Shown here: piece after piece, positions 1 through 6,642 of the stretch
Numbering within the stretch: position 1 is the stretch's first letter
Layout: the number at the start of each line of letters is the position of its first letter
Assembly (NCBI GenBank): GCA_002421915.1
Contig: DISA01000012.1
Coordinates: forward strand, 10,985-23,660
Length of the DNA: 12,676 nucleotides
Source of the DNA: Gallionellaceae bacterium UBA6222
Lineage (GTDB): Bacteria > Pseudomonadota > Gammaproteobacteria > Burkholderiales > Gallionellaceae
Reading direction: 5' to 3'
The notes under the pieces: generated by a model
The model's database searches: none
Told to the model about the DNA's origin: nothing
What the model saw: the letters and a program-made list of their open reading frames with translations, nothing else
Made by a program: the position numbers and the translations under genes

Positions 1-2
1 AC

Positions 3-392
3 AACGAGATCGACGTCGCCTCGCTGGAGCAATATGAGTGGGAAGAGATCAAGCCGCAGGTCGACCACGTAATCTTTCCGGACGGCAAGCGCATCATCCT
101 GCTGGCCCAAGGTCGCCTGGTGAACCTCGGCTGCGGCACCGGCCATCCGTCTTATGTGATGTCCTCCTCTTTTGCCAACCAGACCATCGCGCAGATCGAG
201 CTGTGGACGGAACGCGATTCCGGCAAGTACCCGGTGGGCGTGTACACCCTGCCCAAGCATCTGGACGAGAAGGTGGCGCGCCTGCAACTGAAGACGCTGA
301 ACGCGCAATTGAGCAAACTGACCGACCAGCAGGCCGCCTACATCAACGTACCGAAGGAAGGTCCGTACAAGGCCGACCACTATCGATATTAA
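3..392 (+). CDS. ahcY: Adenosylhomocysteinase (SAH hydrolase), C-terminal 129 residues, 5' end outside window
   Basis: This is the 3' end of the enzyme that splits S-adenosylhomocysteine into adenosine and homocysteine, a cytosolic NAD-dependent step of the activated-methyl cycle. The frame is already open at the window edge. The visible part carries family hallmarks: an [17 protein letters not shown] stretch, then [13 protein letters not shown], a [16 protein letters not shown] helix, and the C-terminal tail ending KADHYRY. In known structures that tail supplies the Lys and Tyr that contact NAD of the neighbouring subunit. The stop is TAA at 390-392. No damage is seen in the visible part. 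Being upstream of metF fits a methionine-cycle cluster, although a palindromic repeat separates it from the next gene. The promoter and any SAH or SAM riboswitch would lie outside the window. Confidence 0.96.
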   Translation, partial: NEIDVASLEQYEWEEIKPQVDHVIFPDGKRIILLAQGRLVNLGCGTGHPSYVMSSSFANQTIAQIELWTERDSGKYPVGVYTLPKHLDEKVARLQLKTLNAQLSKLTDQQAAYINVPKEGPYKADHYRY

Positions 393-393
393 G

Positions 394-511
394 ATTCCGT
401 CATTCTTGTGCAGGCCGGAATTTGTGGGTCGGGTTTCAATCCGACGAAGTTGGCTGTCTGGCGCTGCTTGTCGGGTTGAAACCCGACCCACATGCCCTCG
501 CGGGAATGACG
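394..511. repeat. Palindromic interspersed repeat (REP/MITE-like) between ahcY and the holin-family gene
   Basis: The gap after ahcY is almost filled by nested inverted repeats. Outer arms CGTCATTC (398-405) and GAATGACG (504-511) are perfect complements. Inner 22-base arms at 424-445 and 470-491 pair with a single G-T mismatch, enclosing a loop of about 24 bases. A further small hairpin (ATTCCG at 394-399 with CGGAAT at 416-421) starts two bases after the ahcY stop. The outer arm resembles the 'GTCATTCC..GGAAT' repeats scattered through many beta- and gammaproteobacterial genomes, which is recall rather than a search. It could attenuate or terminate the ahcY transcript, but there is no U-run after the stem, so a classical terminator is not supported. 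Confidence 0.8.
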
Positions 512-536
512 AGTTGGTTTTGGTACACTCTACAAA

Positions 537-905
537 ATGCTGATACGCCTACTGCTTATCTGGACTTTAAATTCGCTGGCATTGATCGCCGTGGCGAGCT
601 TCGTTCCGGGCATTCATGTGGACGGTTTCATGGCAGCGTTCATCGCGGCCTTTGTGCTCGGCCTCGTCAACACGCTGATCCGCCCCGTCTTTCTGGTCCT
701 GACACTGCCGGTCACGGTGGTGACACTGGGACTGTTCATCTTCGTCATCAACGGCCTGATGTTCTGGTTCGCCGGTTCCATCCTGCGCGGCTTCACGGTC
801 GACAGTTTCTGGAGCGGCGTATTGGGCGCCGTCCTGTACAGCATCTTTTCCTGGGCGCTGTCCGCAGCAGCCGCACAACTACTCGTGAGGAAACATGAGC
901 AATAA
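537..905 (+). CDS. Phage holin family 4 (YvlD-like) small membrane protein
   Basis: A 122-residue, very hydrophobic protein with about four membrane helices (roughly residues 5-23, 31-47, 51-79 and 90-115). It carries the family signature around residues 43-73: LVNTLIRP, then LPVTVVTLGLF, then an Asn after the third helix. Despite the Pfam name, these proteins are widespread chromosomal membrane proteins and no lysis function is implied; the true role is unknown. The ATG at 537 lacks a convincing Shine-Dalgarno sequence, and a TACACT hexamer lies 7 bases upstream, so a leaderless message is possible. The 3' end overlaps metF by 11 bases, implying translational coupling. To my recollection, a gene of this family between ahcY and metF is a recurrent betaproteobacterial arrangement. 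Confidence 0.9.
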   Translation: MLIRLLLIWTLNSLALIAVASFVPGIHVDGFMAAFIAAFVLGLVNTLIRPVFLVLTLPVTVVTLGLFIFVINGLMFWFAGSILRGFTVDSFWSGVLGAVLYSIFSWALSAAAAQLLVRKHEQ

Positions 906-1734
906 ACAGATACCGGTCAGTTTTGAATTCTTCCCGCCGCAAACGCCGGAAGGCACCGAGAAATTGACTGCCGCACGCCAGCTTCTGGCGGCACTGAAAC
1001 CGGAGTTCTTTTCCGTCACTTTCGGCGCCGGCGGATCCACCCAGGACCGCACTATGGATGCCATCCGGCAGATCCATACCGAAGGCCATCAGGCAGCACC
1101 GCACCTGTCCTGCGTCGGTTCCACGCGCGACAACATCCGCGCGCTGCTGACCGCCTACAAAGAGATGGGCATCAAGCGCATCGTCGCATTGCGCGGCGAC
1201 CTGCCCTCGGGCATGCACAGTATCGGCGAGTTCCAGTACGCCAACGAACTGGTGTCATTCATCCGTTCGCAGACCGGCGCGCATTTCCACATCGAAGTCG
1301 CGGCCTATCCGGAGTTCCATCCGCAGGCCAACTCGGCCCGTGAGGACATGCTCAATTTCAAGCGCAAAATCAACGCGGGTGCGAATTCTGCCATCACACA
1401 GTATTTCTACAACGCCGACGGCTACTTTCGCTTTGTCGATGAAACACGCAAGCTCGGCGTCACCGCCCCCATCGTGCCGGGCATCATGCCCATAACCCGT
1501 TTCTCGCAACTCGCGCGCTTCTCCGACACCTGCGGTGCCGAGATTCCGCGCTGGATGCGCAGGACCATGGAAGGTTACGGCGATGATGTGGAATCGGTGC
1601 AGAGCTTCGGCCGCGATGTGGTCACGCAGCTGTGCGAGAAGCTTATCGCCGGCGGCGCACCGGGATTGCATTTTTACACGCTGAACCAGGCCAAGGCTTC
1701 GATCGAGATCCTCCATCGCTTGGGCTACCGATGA
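895..1734 (+). CDS. metF: 5,10-methylenetetrahydrofolate reductase
   Basis: Cytosolic FAD enzyme that reduces 5,10-methylene-THF to 5-methyl-THF, the methyl donor for methionine synthesis. It has 279 residues, close to the roughly 296 of E. coli MetF, and is a single TIM-barrel domain. Visible landmarks are FEFFPP (10-15, with Glu11 in the position of the catalytic Glu28 of E. coli), SVTFGAGGST (40-49), ALRGD with Asp102 in the flavin/folate site, AAYPEFHP (136-143), ITQYFY with Gln169, PGIMPI (195-200) and the C-terminal GLHFYTLN (257-264). A good GAGGA ribosome-binding site at 887-891 fixes the ATG at 895, which lies inside the preceding gene. Its stop codon overlaps the start of trhP in an ATGA junction. 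No damage is seen. Confidence 0.97.
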   Translation: MSNKQIPVSFEFFPPQTPEGTEKLTAARQLLAALKPEFFSVTFGAGGSTQDRTMDAIRQIHTEGHQAAPHLSCVGSTRDNIRALLTAYKEMGIKRIVALRGDLPSGMHSIGEFQYANELVSFIRSQTGAHFHIEVAAYPEFHPQANSAREDMLNFKRKINAGANSAITQYFYNADGYFRFVDETRKLGVTAPIVPGIMPITRFSQLARFSDTCGAEIPRWMRRTMEGYGDDVESVQSFGRDVVTQLCEKLIAGGAPGLHFYTLNQAKASIEILHRLGYR

Positions 1735-3077
1735 GCAACTTGCGCACGCCGGAACTGCTGCTCCCGGCAGGCACCCTCGACAAAATGCGCACTGCCTACG
1801 CCTACGGGGCGGATGCGGTATACGCCGGGCAGCCGCGTTACAGCCTGCGTGCGCGCAACAACGAATTCAAGCTGGAAGAGTTGCGCACCGGCATCCAGGA
1901 AGCGCACGCGCTGGGCAAGAAACTGTTCGTTGCCAGCAACCTGATGCCGCACAACGCCAAGGTTAAGACCTACATGGCCGACATGGCGCCGGTCATCGCG
2001 ATGCGGCCGGATGCGCTGATCATGGCCGATCCCGGCCTGATCGCAATGGTGCGCGAACGCTGGCCGGAAATGCAGGTTCATTTGTCGGTGCAGGCTAACA
2101 CCGTCAACTATGCGGCAGTGAAATTCTGGCAATCGCTGGGGCTGTCGCGCGTCATCTTGTCGCGCGAACTGTCGCTGGACGAGATCGAGGAAATCCGCCA
2201 GGAGTGCCCGGACATCGAGCTCGAAGTGTTCATCCACGGCGCGCTGTGCATGGCTTATTCCGGGCGCTGCCTGCTGTCCGGCTATTTCAACCACCGCGAT
2301 GCCAACCAGGGCACCTGCACCAACGCCTGCCGCTGGGATTACAAGGTGGATAACGCGATTGAAGACGATACCGGCGACATTCAAAAAATAGATTTCGACT
2401 TCGACAAGGCACTGAACGAAAGCGCACTGTCATCCTGCGGCAGCCAGCCGCGCCACCCGCTCGCCGACCGCGCGTACCTGATTTCGCGTCAGGACCATCC
2501 GGACGAATTGATGCCGGTGCTGGAAGACGAGCATGGCACCTACATCATGAATTCCAAAGACCTGCGCGCGGTAGAGCACGTTGAGCGACTGGTGAAGATC
2601 GGCATCGACTCGTTGAAAGTGGAGGGCCGTACCAAATCAATTTACTACGTGGCGCGCACCGCGCAGGTGTATCGCCAGGCCATCGACGATGCCATGAAAG
2701 GCCTGCCGTTCAATCTCGAATTGCTCGGTGCGCTGGATGCGCTGGCGAGCCGCGGCTACACCGACGGCTTCTACGAGCGCCACCACACCCACGAACAACA
2801 AAACTACATGCGTGGTCACTCCGAGAGTTTCCGCCAGCAGTATGTGGGCGACATCGTGGCTTATGCCAACGGTATGGCCGAAATCGACGTGAAGAATAAA
2901 TTTCAGGTCGGTGACAAGCTGGAGATCATCCACCCTTCCGGCAATCACATCCTTCAACTGATCGAGATGAAAAATCTCGAAGGAACAGCCGTCACTGTTG
3001 CGCCGGGTAGCGGACACCGCGTGCTGATTCCGTTACATGCCAACCTGGCAAAGGGAATGGTTGCGCGATTCTTGTAG
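1731..3077 (+). CDS. trhP: tRNA 5-hydroxyuridine synthesis protein TrhP (YegQ, peptidase U32 family)
   Basis: 448 residues, full length for the family (E. coli YegQ is about 453). TrhP is needed for 5-hydroxyuridine at wobble position 34 of certain tRNAs, the precursor of mo5U/cmo5U. It was formerly listed as a U32 collagenase-like peptidase. The N-terminal part shows PELLLPAGTLDKM and AYGADAVYAGQPRYSLR. The U32 signature EVFIHGALCMAYSGRCLLS is at 165-183. Cys173, Cys180, Cys196 and Cys200 form the conserved cluster expected to hold an iron-sulfur centre. EDEHGTYIMNSKDLR and VEGRTKS follow, with a C-terminal beta domain around VKNKFQVGDKLEI. The frame is open further upstream, but that part lies inside metF. 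The ATG at 1731, in an ATGA overlap with the metF stop, matches the family N-terminus. The C-terminus is somewhat shorter than in E. coli. Confidence 0.93.
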   Translation: MSNLRTPELLLPAGTLDKMRTAYAYGADAVYAGQPRYSLRARNNEFKLEELRTGIQEAHALGKKLFVASNLMPHNAKVKTYMADMAPVIAMRPDALIMADPGLIAMVRERWPEMQVHLSVQANTVNYAAVKFWQSLGLSRVILSRELSLDEIEEIRQECPDIELEVFIHGALCMAYSGRCLLSGYFNHRDANQGTCTNACRWDYKVDNAIEDDTGDIQKIDFDFDKALNESALSSCGSQPRHPLADRAYLISRQDHPDELMPVLEDEHGTYIMNSKDLRAVEHVERLVKIGIDSLKVEGRTKSIYYVARTAQVYRQAIDDAMKGLPFNLELLGALDALASRGYTDGFYERHHTHEQQNYMRGHSESFRQQYVGDIVAYANGMAEIDVKNKFQVGDKLEIIHPSGNHILQLIEMKNLEGTAVTVAPGSGHRVLIPLHANLAKGMVARFL

Positions 3078-3136
3078 GTGCGACCGAACTTCAGCGGCCA
3101 TCCACTGTCGGAGAAACCCGGTAACCCACACATATC

Positions 3137-3142
3137 AGGAGG
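3137..3142 (+). promoter_or_regulatory. Shine-Dalgarno AGGAGG that fixes the cytochrome b561 start
   Basis: A perfect AGGAGG lies five bases before the ATG at 3148. It decides between that start and an in-frame start 111 bases upstream that would run through the trhP 3' end and add an unrelated arginine-rich tail. Confidence 0.85.
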
Positions 3143-3147
3143 AAAAT

Positions 3148-3696
3148 ATGAGCTGGAGAAACACGGCAAGCCGCTATGGCACGCTTTCCATCAGTATTCA
3201 CTGGTTGATGTTCCTGTTGTTTATCGGCGTATACGGCAGCATCGAATTGCGCGAGCTGTTCGAAAAAGGCAGCGATCCGCGCGAGATGCTGAAAAGCTGG
3301 CACTTCATGCTGGGCATGCTGGTCTTCATCCTGGTCTGGCTGCGCATCGCGGCGCGCTTTCCAGGCCACGCCCCCAACATTCATCCCGAACCTGCAAGAA
3401 TCCAGATGCTGTCGGCAAAATTGTTGCATCTGGCGCTCTATGCGCTGATGATCGGCATGCCAATGACCGGCTGGATGCTGCTCAGTGCATCGGGCAAAGC
3501 CATCCCCTTCTTCGGCATGGAGTTGCCCGCACTGATAGGTACCGACAAGGAACTGGCCAAGCAAATCAAGGAAGTGCATGAATTGGTCGGCACGGTTGGC
3601 TACTACCTGATCGGCCTCCATGTTGCCGCCGCCCTGTATCACCACCACATCCAGCGTGATGACACCTTGCTGCGTATCTTGCCGGAACGAAAATGA
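3148..3696 (+). CDS. Cytochrome b561 (CybB-type, di-heme inner-membrane protein)
   Basis: 182-residue inner-membrane protein with four helices (about 12-31, 49-70, 88-113 and 145-167). Four heme-ligand histidines are visible: His18 (SIHWLM), His52 (WHFMLG), His144 (KEVHELVG) and His158 (GLHVAAALYHHH). Their spacing (34, 92, 14) closely matches His13/45/137/151 of E. coli CybB (32, 92, 14). CybB is described as a superoxide:ubiquinone oxidoreductase; related members shuttle electrons for other dehydrogenases, so the exact partner here is inferred only. It sits 70 bases after trhP, so it may start a new transcript or be a downstream operon member; no clear promoter was seen. Its stop overlaps the next ATG in an ATGA junction, so the two products are probably made together. 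Confidence 0.93.
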   Translation: MSWRNTASRYGTLSISIHWLMFLLFIGVYGSIELRELFEKGSDPREMLKSWHFMLGMLVFILVWLRIAARFPGHAPNIHPEPARIQMLSAKLLHLALYALMIGMPMTGWMLLSASGKAIPFFGMELPALIGTDKELAKQIKEVHELVGTVGYYLIGLHVAAALYHHHIQRDDTLLRILPERK

Positions 3697-4148
3697 TCCT
3701 ATCCAGCCTCTCCCAACTATCACGCTATGCCGGATTGCACCCTTTGTTTCCGCGTGCTTTCGACCATATCCGCGACACCGACCTTTTTGCACTCGCACCG
3801 GGGCGCTACCACATCGTCGGTGATGACTTGATCGCCATCGTGGAGCAGGTACCCGGCAAAACGAAAGAGATGGCGCGACTGGAAGCACATCGGCGTTACA
3901 TCGATATTCAGTTGGTGCTGGAAGGAGATGAACAGATGGGCTGGAAACCGCTGGCGGATTGCCACAATCCGGTGTGTGAACACAGCGAAGAAAAGGACAT
4001 CCGCTTTTTCCATGATGCCCCTGCTTCGTGGATCGCCGTACCACCAGATCATTTCTCCATCTTCTTCCCGGAGGACGCGCATGCACCACTGGTTTCAAGC
4101 GGAATGGTACGCAAGGTGATACTCAAGGTGGCAGTAAATCCGGAATAA
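3693..4148 (+). CDS. YhcH/YjgK/YiaL family protein (DUF386 cupin-like)
   Basis: 151-residue soluble protein of the YhcH/YjgK/YiaL family, a beta-sandwich cupin-like fold. Recognisable motifs are LEAHRRYIDIQ (63-73), LVLEGDEQMGW (74-84), FFPEDAHAP (124-132) and the terminal KVILKV. Members elsewhere sit with sugar-acid or sialic acid catabolism genes (YiaL, YhcH) or with evolved beta-galactosidase (EbgC), and several are proposed metal-dependent sugar-handling enzymes. No sugar gene is present here, so the substrate is unknown. The start ATG at 3693 overlaps the cytochrome b561 stop (ATGA), an unusual partner for this family. The gene ends in a convergent gap of 62 bases holding only a weak 5-bp palindrome and no convincing terminator. 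Confidence 0.9.
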   Translation: MILSSLSQLSRYAGLHPLFPRAFDHIRDTDLFALAPGRYHIVGDDLIAIVEQVPGKTKEMARLEAHRRYIDIQLVLEGDEQMGWKPLADCHNPVCEHSEEKDIRFFHDAPASWIAVPPDHFSIFFPEDAHAPLVSSGMVRKVILKVAVNPE

Positions 4149-4210
4149 ACCGCGCACCATCTGCACCGCAACGCGATAAATGGTCACCGCAATCGTTTCC
4201 CAACAGCCAG

Positions 4211-4777
4211 TTAATGTTTTCCGCTGATCTTGCGCATCAACTCCATCGCCTGTTTGGGCGTCAACTCTGCCGATTTTTCCTTGCGGAAAAAGAGCCATAG
4301 CAACGCGCCATTGAACAGGACAAAGACCACTTCCTCGTACAATACCGGCGTGATGATGGCGTGCATCGGGTCGGCCGAAAAGATGAAATAGAATCCCTGA
4401 AATGACGGGATGATGGCCCGGCTAACTTCAAATACATTCTCAAACGGCGGGAACAGCAAAACGATGGTCAGGTTGACCGCGACTATCACCAGAATGACAT
4501 TCTGCACATTGAACCGGCGTACCGACCCCTGACGCGGCGGAGTATCCCGGAACAACAGCCATGCGATGCCCACGTTGACCAGCAGTACCACCATCTCCAG
4601 AAACAGCACGTCCGTATTAATAACCTCCTGATTGCCGTGCGAGAACACAAAGCTGAAGCCGGCAAAGATCAGGGCATTGGCACCCGTAACCGACAATGAG
4701 TCAAAGGGTGGAAACAACAACAGAAAGACTATGTTGAACAAGCCGACCCATAGCGTGATTTTCTGTTTCCGGTTCAT
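4211..4777 (-). CDS. Membrane protein of unknown function with an internal two-fold repeat
   Basis: I do not recognise this 188-residue protein. It has four hydrophobic helices (about 7-24, 57-76, 92-110 and 143-164) and a short charged C-terminal tail. The two halves are clearly similar: LLFPPF at 20-25 and again at 107-112; AGFSFVFS at 39-46 and QGFYFIFS at 127-134; VLFLEMVVLLVNVGIAWLLFR at 57-77 corresponds to 145-165, sharing an acidic residue, an Asn and a terminal WLxFR. The offset is 87-88 residues, so the protein is a duplicated helix-loop-helix module. A Shine-Dalgarno AGGAG (4785-4789) sits seven bases before the ATG. It lies 67 bases downstream of ttcA on the same strand and could be the last gene of that operon. 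The C-terminal segment after residue 168 (LTPKQAMELMRKI) is amphipathic and probably cytoplasmic. Confidence 0.82.
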   Translation of the reverse strand: MNRKQKITLWVGLFNIVFLLLFPPFDSLSVTGANALIFAGFSFVFSHGNQEVINTDVLFLEMVVLLVNVGIAWLLFRDTPPRQGSVRRFNVQNVILVIVAVNLTIVLLFPPFENVFEVSRAIIPSFQGFYFIFSADPMHAIITPVLYEEVVFVLFNGALLWLFFRKEKSAELTPKQAMELMRKISGKH

Positions 4778-4844
4778 GTCAACACTCCTGCTGGCGTCGT
4801 GTTACGCGATGCTACTGCCAATTCCACCCACGGACAAACTGGCG

Positions 4845-5699
4845 CTATGCAGTTTCATCAAAGGCGATGTCGCCCTCCACCACTGCATCCCCCATTTTCA
4901 GATGCACAAAATCGAATAGCCCGGCATCCAGCAGGTGCGATGGTTTGATATTCTGCATCGCGGTAAAAATAGTCTGGCTGCGCCCCGGATACTGGCGTTC
5001 CCAGGTTGTGAGCATGTCTTTGATATTCTTTCGCTGCATGTTCTCCTGCGAACCGCACAGGTTGCACGGGATAAGAGGGAACTCCATGCCACGCGCGTAA
5101 CGGGCAATATCTTTTTCGGCGCAATAGGCCAGCGGGCGGATCACGATATGGTCACCCTTGTCGGTGACCAGTTTTGGTGGCATCGCCTTCAGCTTGCCGC
5201 CGAAAAATATATTCAGAAACAAGGTTTCGATCATGTCATCGCGATGGTGTCCCAGCGCGATCTTGTTCGCCCCCAGTTCGCCCGCCACACGATAAATGAT
5301 GCCGCGGCGCAAACGTGAACAGAGTGAACACGTCGTTTTGCCTTCCGGAATCTTTTCCTTGACGATGGAGTAAGTGTCCTGCGCCTCAATGTGAAAATCG
5401 ACACCGAGCTTCTGCAAATAATTCGGCAGCACTTCTTCGGGAAATCCCGGTTGCTTCTGATCGAGGTTCATTGCCACGATTTTAAAGTCGACAGGTGCAC
5501 GCTTGCGCAGCGTGAGCAAAATATCGAGCAGGGTGTATGAGTCCTTGCCCCCGGAGAGGCACACCATAACGGTGTCCCCCTCTTCGATCATATTGAAATC
5601 GGCGATGGCCTTGCCAACCTGGTGTTCTAACCGGCCTTTAAGGCGGTTGAAGTTGGTGGAATGGGATTCGAAATGGACGGGCTGGATGATGTCTTTCAT
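4845..5699 (-). CDS. ttcA: tRNA 2-thiocytidine(32) synthetase TtcA
   Basis: 284-residue ATP-dependent enzyme that thiolates cytidine 32 in the anticodon loop of certain tRNAs, using a labile Fe-S cluster. Visible features are NMIEEGD, the PP-loop SGGKDS (49-54), [14 protein letters not shown], the CSLC pair (Cys124, Cys127), ALGHHRDD, and PCNLCGSQ with Cys212/Cys215. E. coli TtcA is known to depend on the CxxC pair plus a third Cys, and equivalents are present. It is slightly shorter than E. coli TtcA (311 residues), mostly at the C-terminus. The frame is open 30 residues further upstream to 5789, but that stretch is the translation of an inverted repeat, so the ATG at 5699 is preferred. It lacks an obvious Shine-Dalgarno sequence. 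Pteridine reductase lies upstream on the same strand. Confidence 0.95.
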   Translation of the reverse strand: MKDIIQPVHFESHSTNFNRLKGRLEHQVGKAIADFNMIEEGDTVMVCLSGGKDSYTLLDILLTLRKRAPVDFKIVAMNLDQKQPGFPEEVLPNYLQKLGVDFHIEAQDTYSIVKEKIPEGKTTCSLCSRLRRGIIYRVAGELGANKIALGHHRDDMIETLFLNIFFGGKLKAMPPKLVTDKGDHIVIRPLAYCAEKDIARYARGMEFPLIPCNLCGSQENMQRKNIKDMLTTWERQYPGRSQTIFTAMQNIKPSHLLDAGLFDFVHLKMGDAVVEGDIAFDETA

Positions 5700-5724
5700 G
5701 GTTAATTCAGCAAGTAAGGCGCGT

Positions 5725-5838
5725 CCACAAAAGACGCGAAAATCACGAAAACCGGGCTTTGATAGAAGCATCCCTCCGGTGAAGAACAAATCGATTCAGG
5801 CGGTAAATTTTGTTTCGTACCTTTTGTGTTTTTCGTGG
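5725..5838. repeat. Degenerate inverted repeat upstream of ttcA
   Basis: Arms at 5725-5751 and 5812-5838 are reverse complements at roughly 19 of 27 positions and both begin CCAC at their outer ends. They are built from CACGAAAA-type units, which resemble the 'ACGAAAGACACGAAA' interspersed repeats found in many proteobacterial genomes (recall, not searched). The enclosed 60 bases show no gene. The element fills most of the 157-base gap between the pteridine reductase stop and the ttcA start, so it sits in the ttcA leader or its promoter region. Confidence 0.6.
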
Positions 5839-5856
5839 GCAACGGTGTTGCTGCCT

Positions 5857-6597
5857 TCAAATATTGATGCTGCGTCCGCCATCCACCGTAATGACCTGCC
5901 CGGTGATGTAAGGGGCGTCGGCAATCAGAAATTGTACCGTTCTGGCGATGTCGTCCGGCTCGCCTTCGCGCTTGAGCAGGGTGTGCGCCACAATCTTGCG
6001 CCGTGCTTCTTCATCGTTCCATTCGTCTCCTTCCGGCCAGATAATGACGCCGGGCGCGACTGCGTTCACGCGTACTTGCGGCGCCAGCTCTTGGGCCAAT
6101 GCCTTAGTCAGTGCGACTAATCCGGATTTGGCCATGCTATACAACAGATGCCCGCGCATCGGGCGTTCGGCATGGATATCGACGATATTGACGATGACGC
6201 CATGACGCCGGCGCAATTCTGGCGCGGTCGCCTGTGCCAGAAACAGCGGCGCTTTCAGGTTGGTACCGACCAGATCATTCCATTGCGCCGTATCGATTCC
6301 GGCCAGTGGCGTGGCATAGAAACTGGACGCATTGTTCACCAGCGCATCAATCTGCCCGAAATGTTCCACCACCTCCGCCACCATGCGCGGCAGTACCGCG
6401 CATTCCAGCAGATCGGCCTGCACACAAAAAGCGGAGCCTTCGCGTAAATCGTTCAGTTCACCACGCAGCGAAAACGCTTCATAAGCCGAGCTGCGGAAAT
6501 GGATGGCGACATTTGCGCCGGCCGCATGCAGACGACGCACGATGGCTGCACCAACGCGTTTCGCACCGCCCGTTACCAACACTGTTTTGCCTTGCAT
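5857..6597 (-). CDS. Pteridine reductase (short-chain dehydrogenase, PTR1/FolM-like)
   Basis: 246-residue NADPH-dependent SDR enzyme expected to reduce dihydropterins (dihydrobiopterin/dihydromonapterin type) and perhaps dihydrofolate. The Rossmann motif is TGGAKRVG (9-16) with Arg14, followed by HFRSS (33-37), the NADPH-type pocket seen in PTR1. LVNNASSF (87-93) follows. In place of the usual SDR serine there is Asp140 (NIVDIHAERP), with Tyr153 and Lys157. Asp-13-Tyr-4-Lys is exactly the spacing of the Asp181/Tyr194/Lys198 triad of Leishmania PTR1, which separates this protein from FabG. The C-terminus ends ITGQVITVDGG. A strong AGAGGGG Shine-Dalgarno sequence lies just before the ATG. It is divergent from the midA-like gene and is followed by ttcA, which it may be cotranscribed with. 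Confidence 0.88.
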   Translation of the reverse strand: MQGKTVLVTGGAKRVGAAIVRRLHAAGANVAIHFRSSAYEAFSLRGELNDLREGSAFCVQADLLECAVLPRMVAEVVEHFGQIDALVNNASSFYATPLAGIDTAQWNDLVGTNLKAPLFLAQATAPELRRRHGVIVNIVDIHAERPMRGHLLYSMAKSGLVALTKALAQELAPQVRVNAVAPGVIIWPEGDEWNDEEARRKIVAHTLLKREGEPDDIARTVQFLIADAPYITGQVITVDGGRSINI

Positions 6598-6629
6598 CCC
6601 ATTCCCCTCTAAACTCGCGCAACGGCCAA

Positions 6630-6636
6630 ATTATAC
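6630..6636. promoter_or_regulatory. Shared -10 region between divergent pteridine reductase and midA-family genes
   Basis: The 45-base divergent gap contains ATTATA at 6630-6635, a perfect TATAAT on the minus strand. It would give a leader of about 25 bases for the pteridine reductase with its Shine-Dalgarno sequence in place. The same bases read TTATAC on the plus strand (6631-6636), which would put the start point at or near the ATG at 6643. No good -35 box was found at the right distance for either direction, so this is a motif-level call only. Confidence 0.45.
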
Positions 6637-6642
6637 CCGACC

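Noticed and set aside
38..898. A 286-codon open frame spanning the ahcY end, the repeat and most of the holin-family gene
   Set aside because: It is out of frame with the well-conserved ahcY and holin-family proteins, and its middle part is translated repeat. Composition is arginine-rich noise.
537..905. Prophage or lysis cassette suggested by the phage-holin family name
   Set aside because: No endolysin, integrase or structural phage gene is near; this family is a common chromosomal membrane protein and sits in a methionine-cycle operon.
3091..4098. A 335-codon minus-strand frame opposite cytochrome b561 and the YhcH-family gene
   Set aside because: It mirrors two recognisable overlapping proteins on the plus strand and its own translation is low-complexity and Cys/His/Arg-rich.
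4149..4210. Bidirectional terminator between the convergent YhcH-family and membrane-protein genes
   Set aside because: Only a 5-bp ACCAT/ATGGT pairing with no T-run was found, too weak to call.
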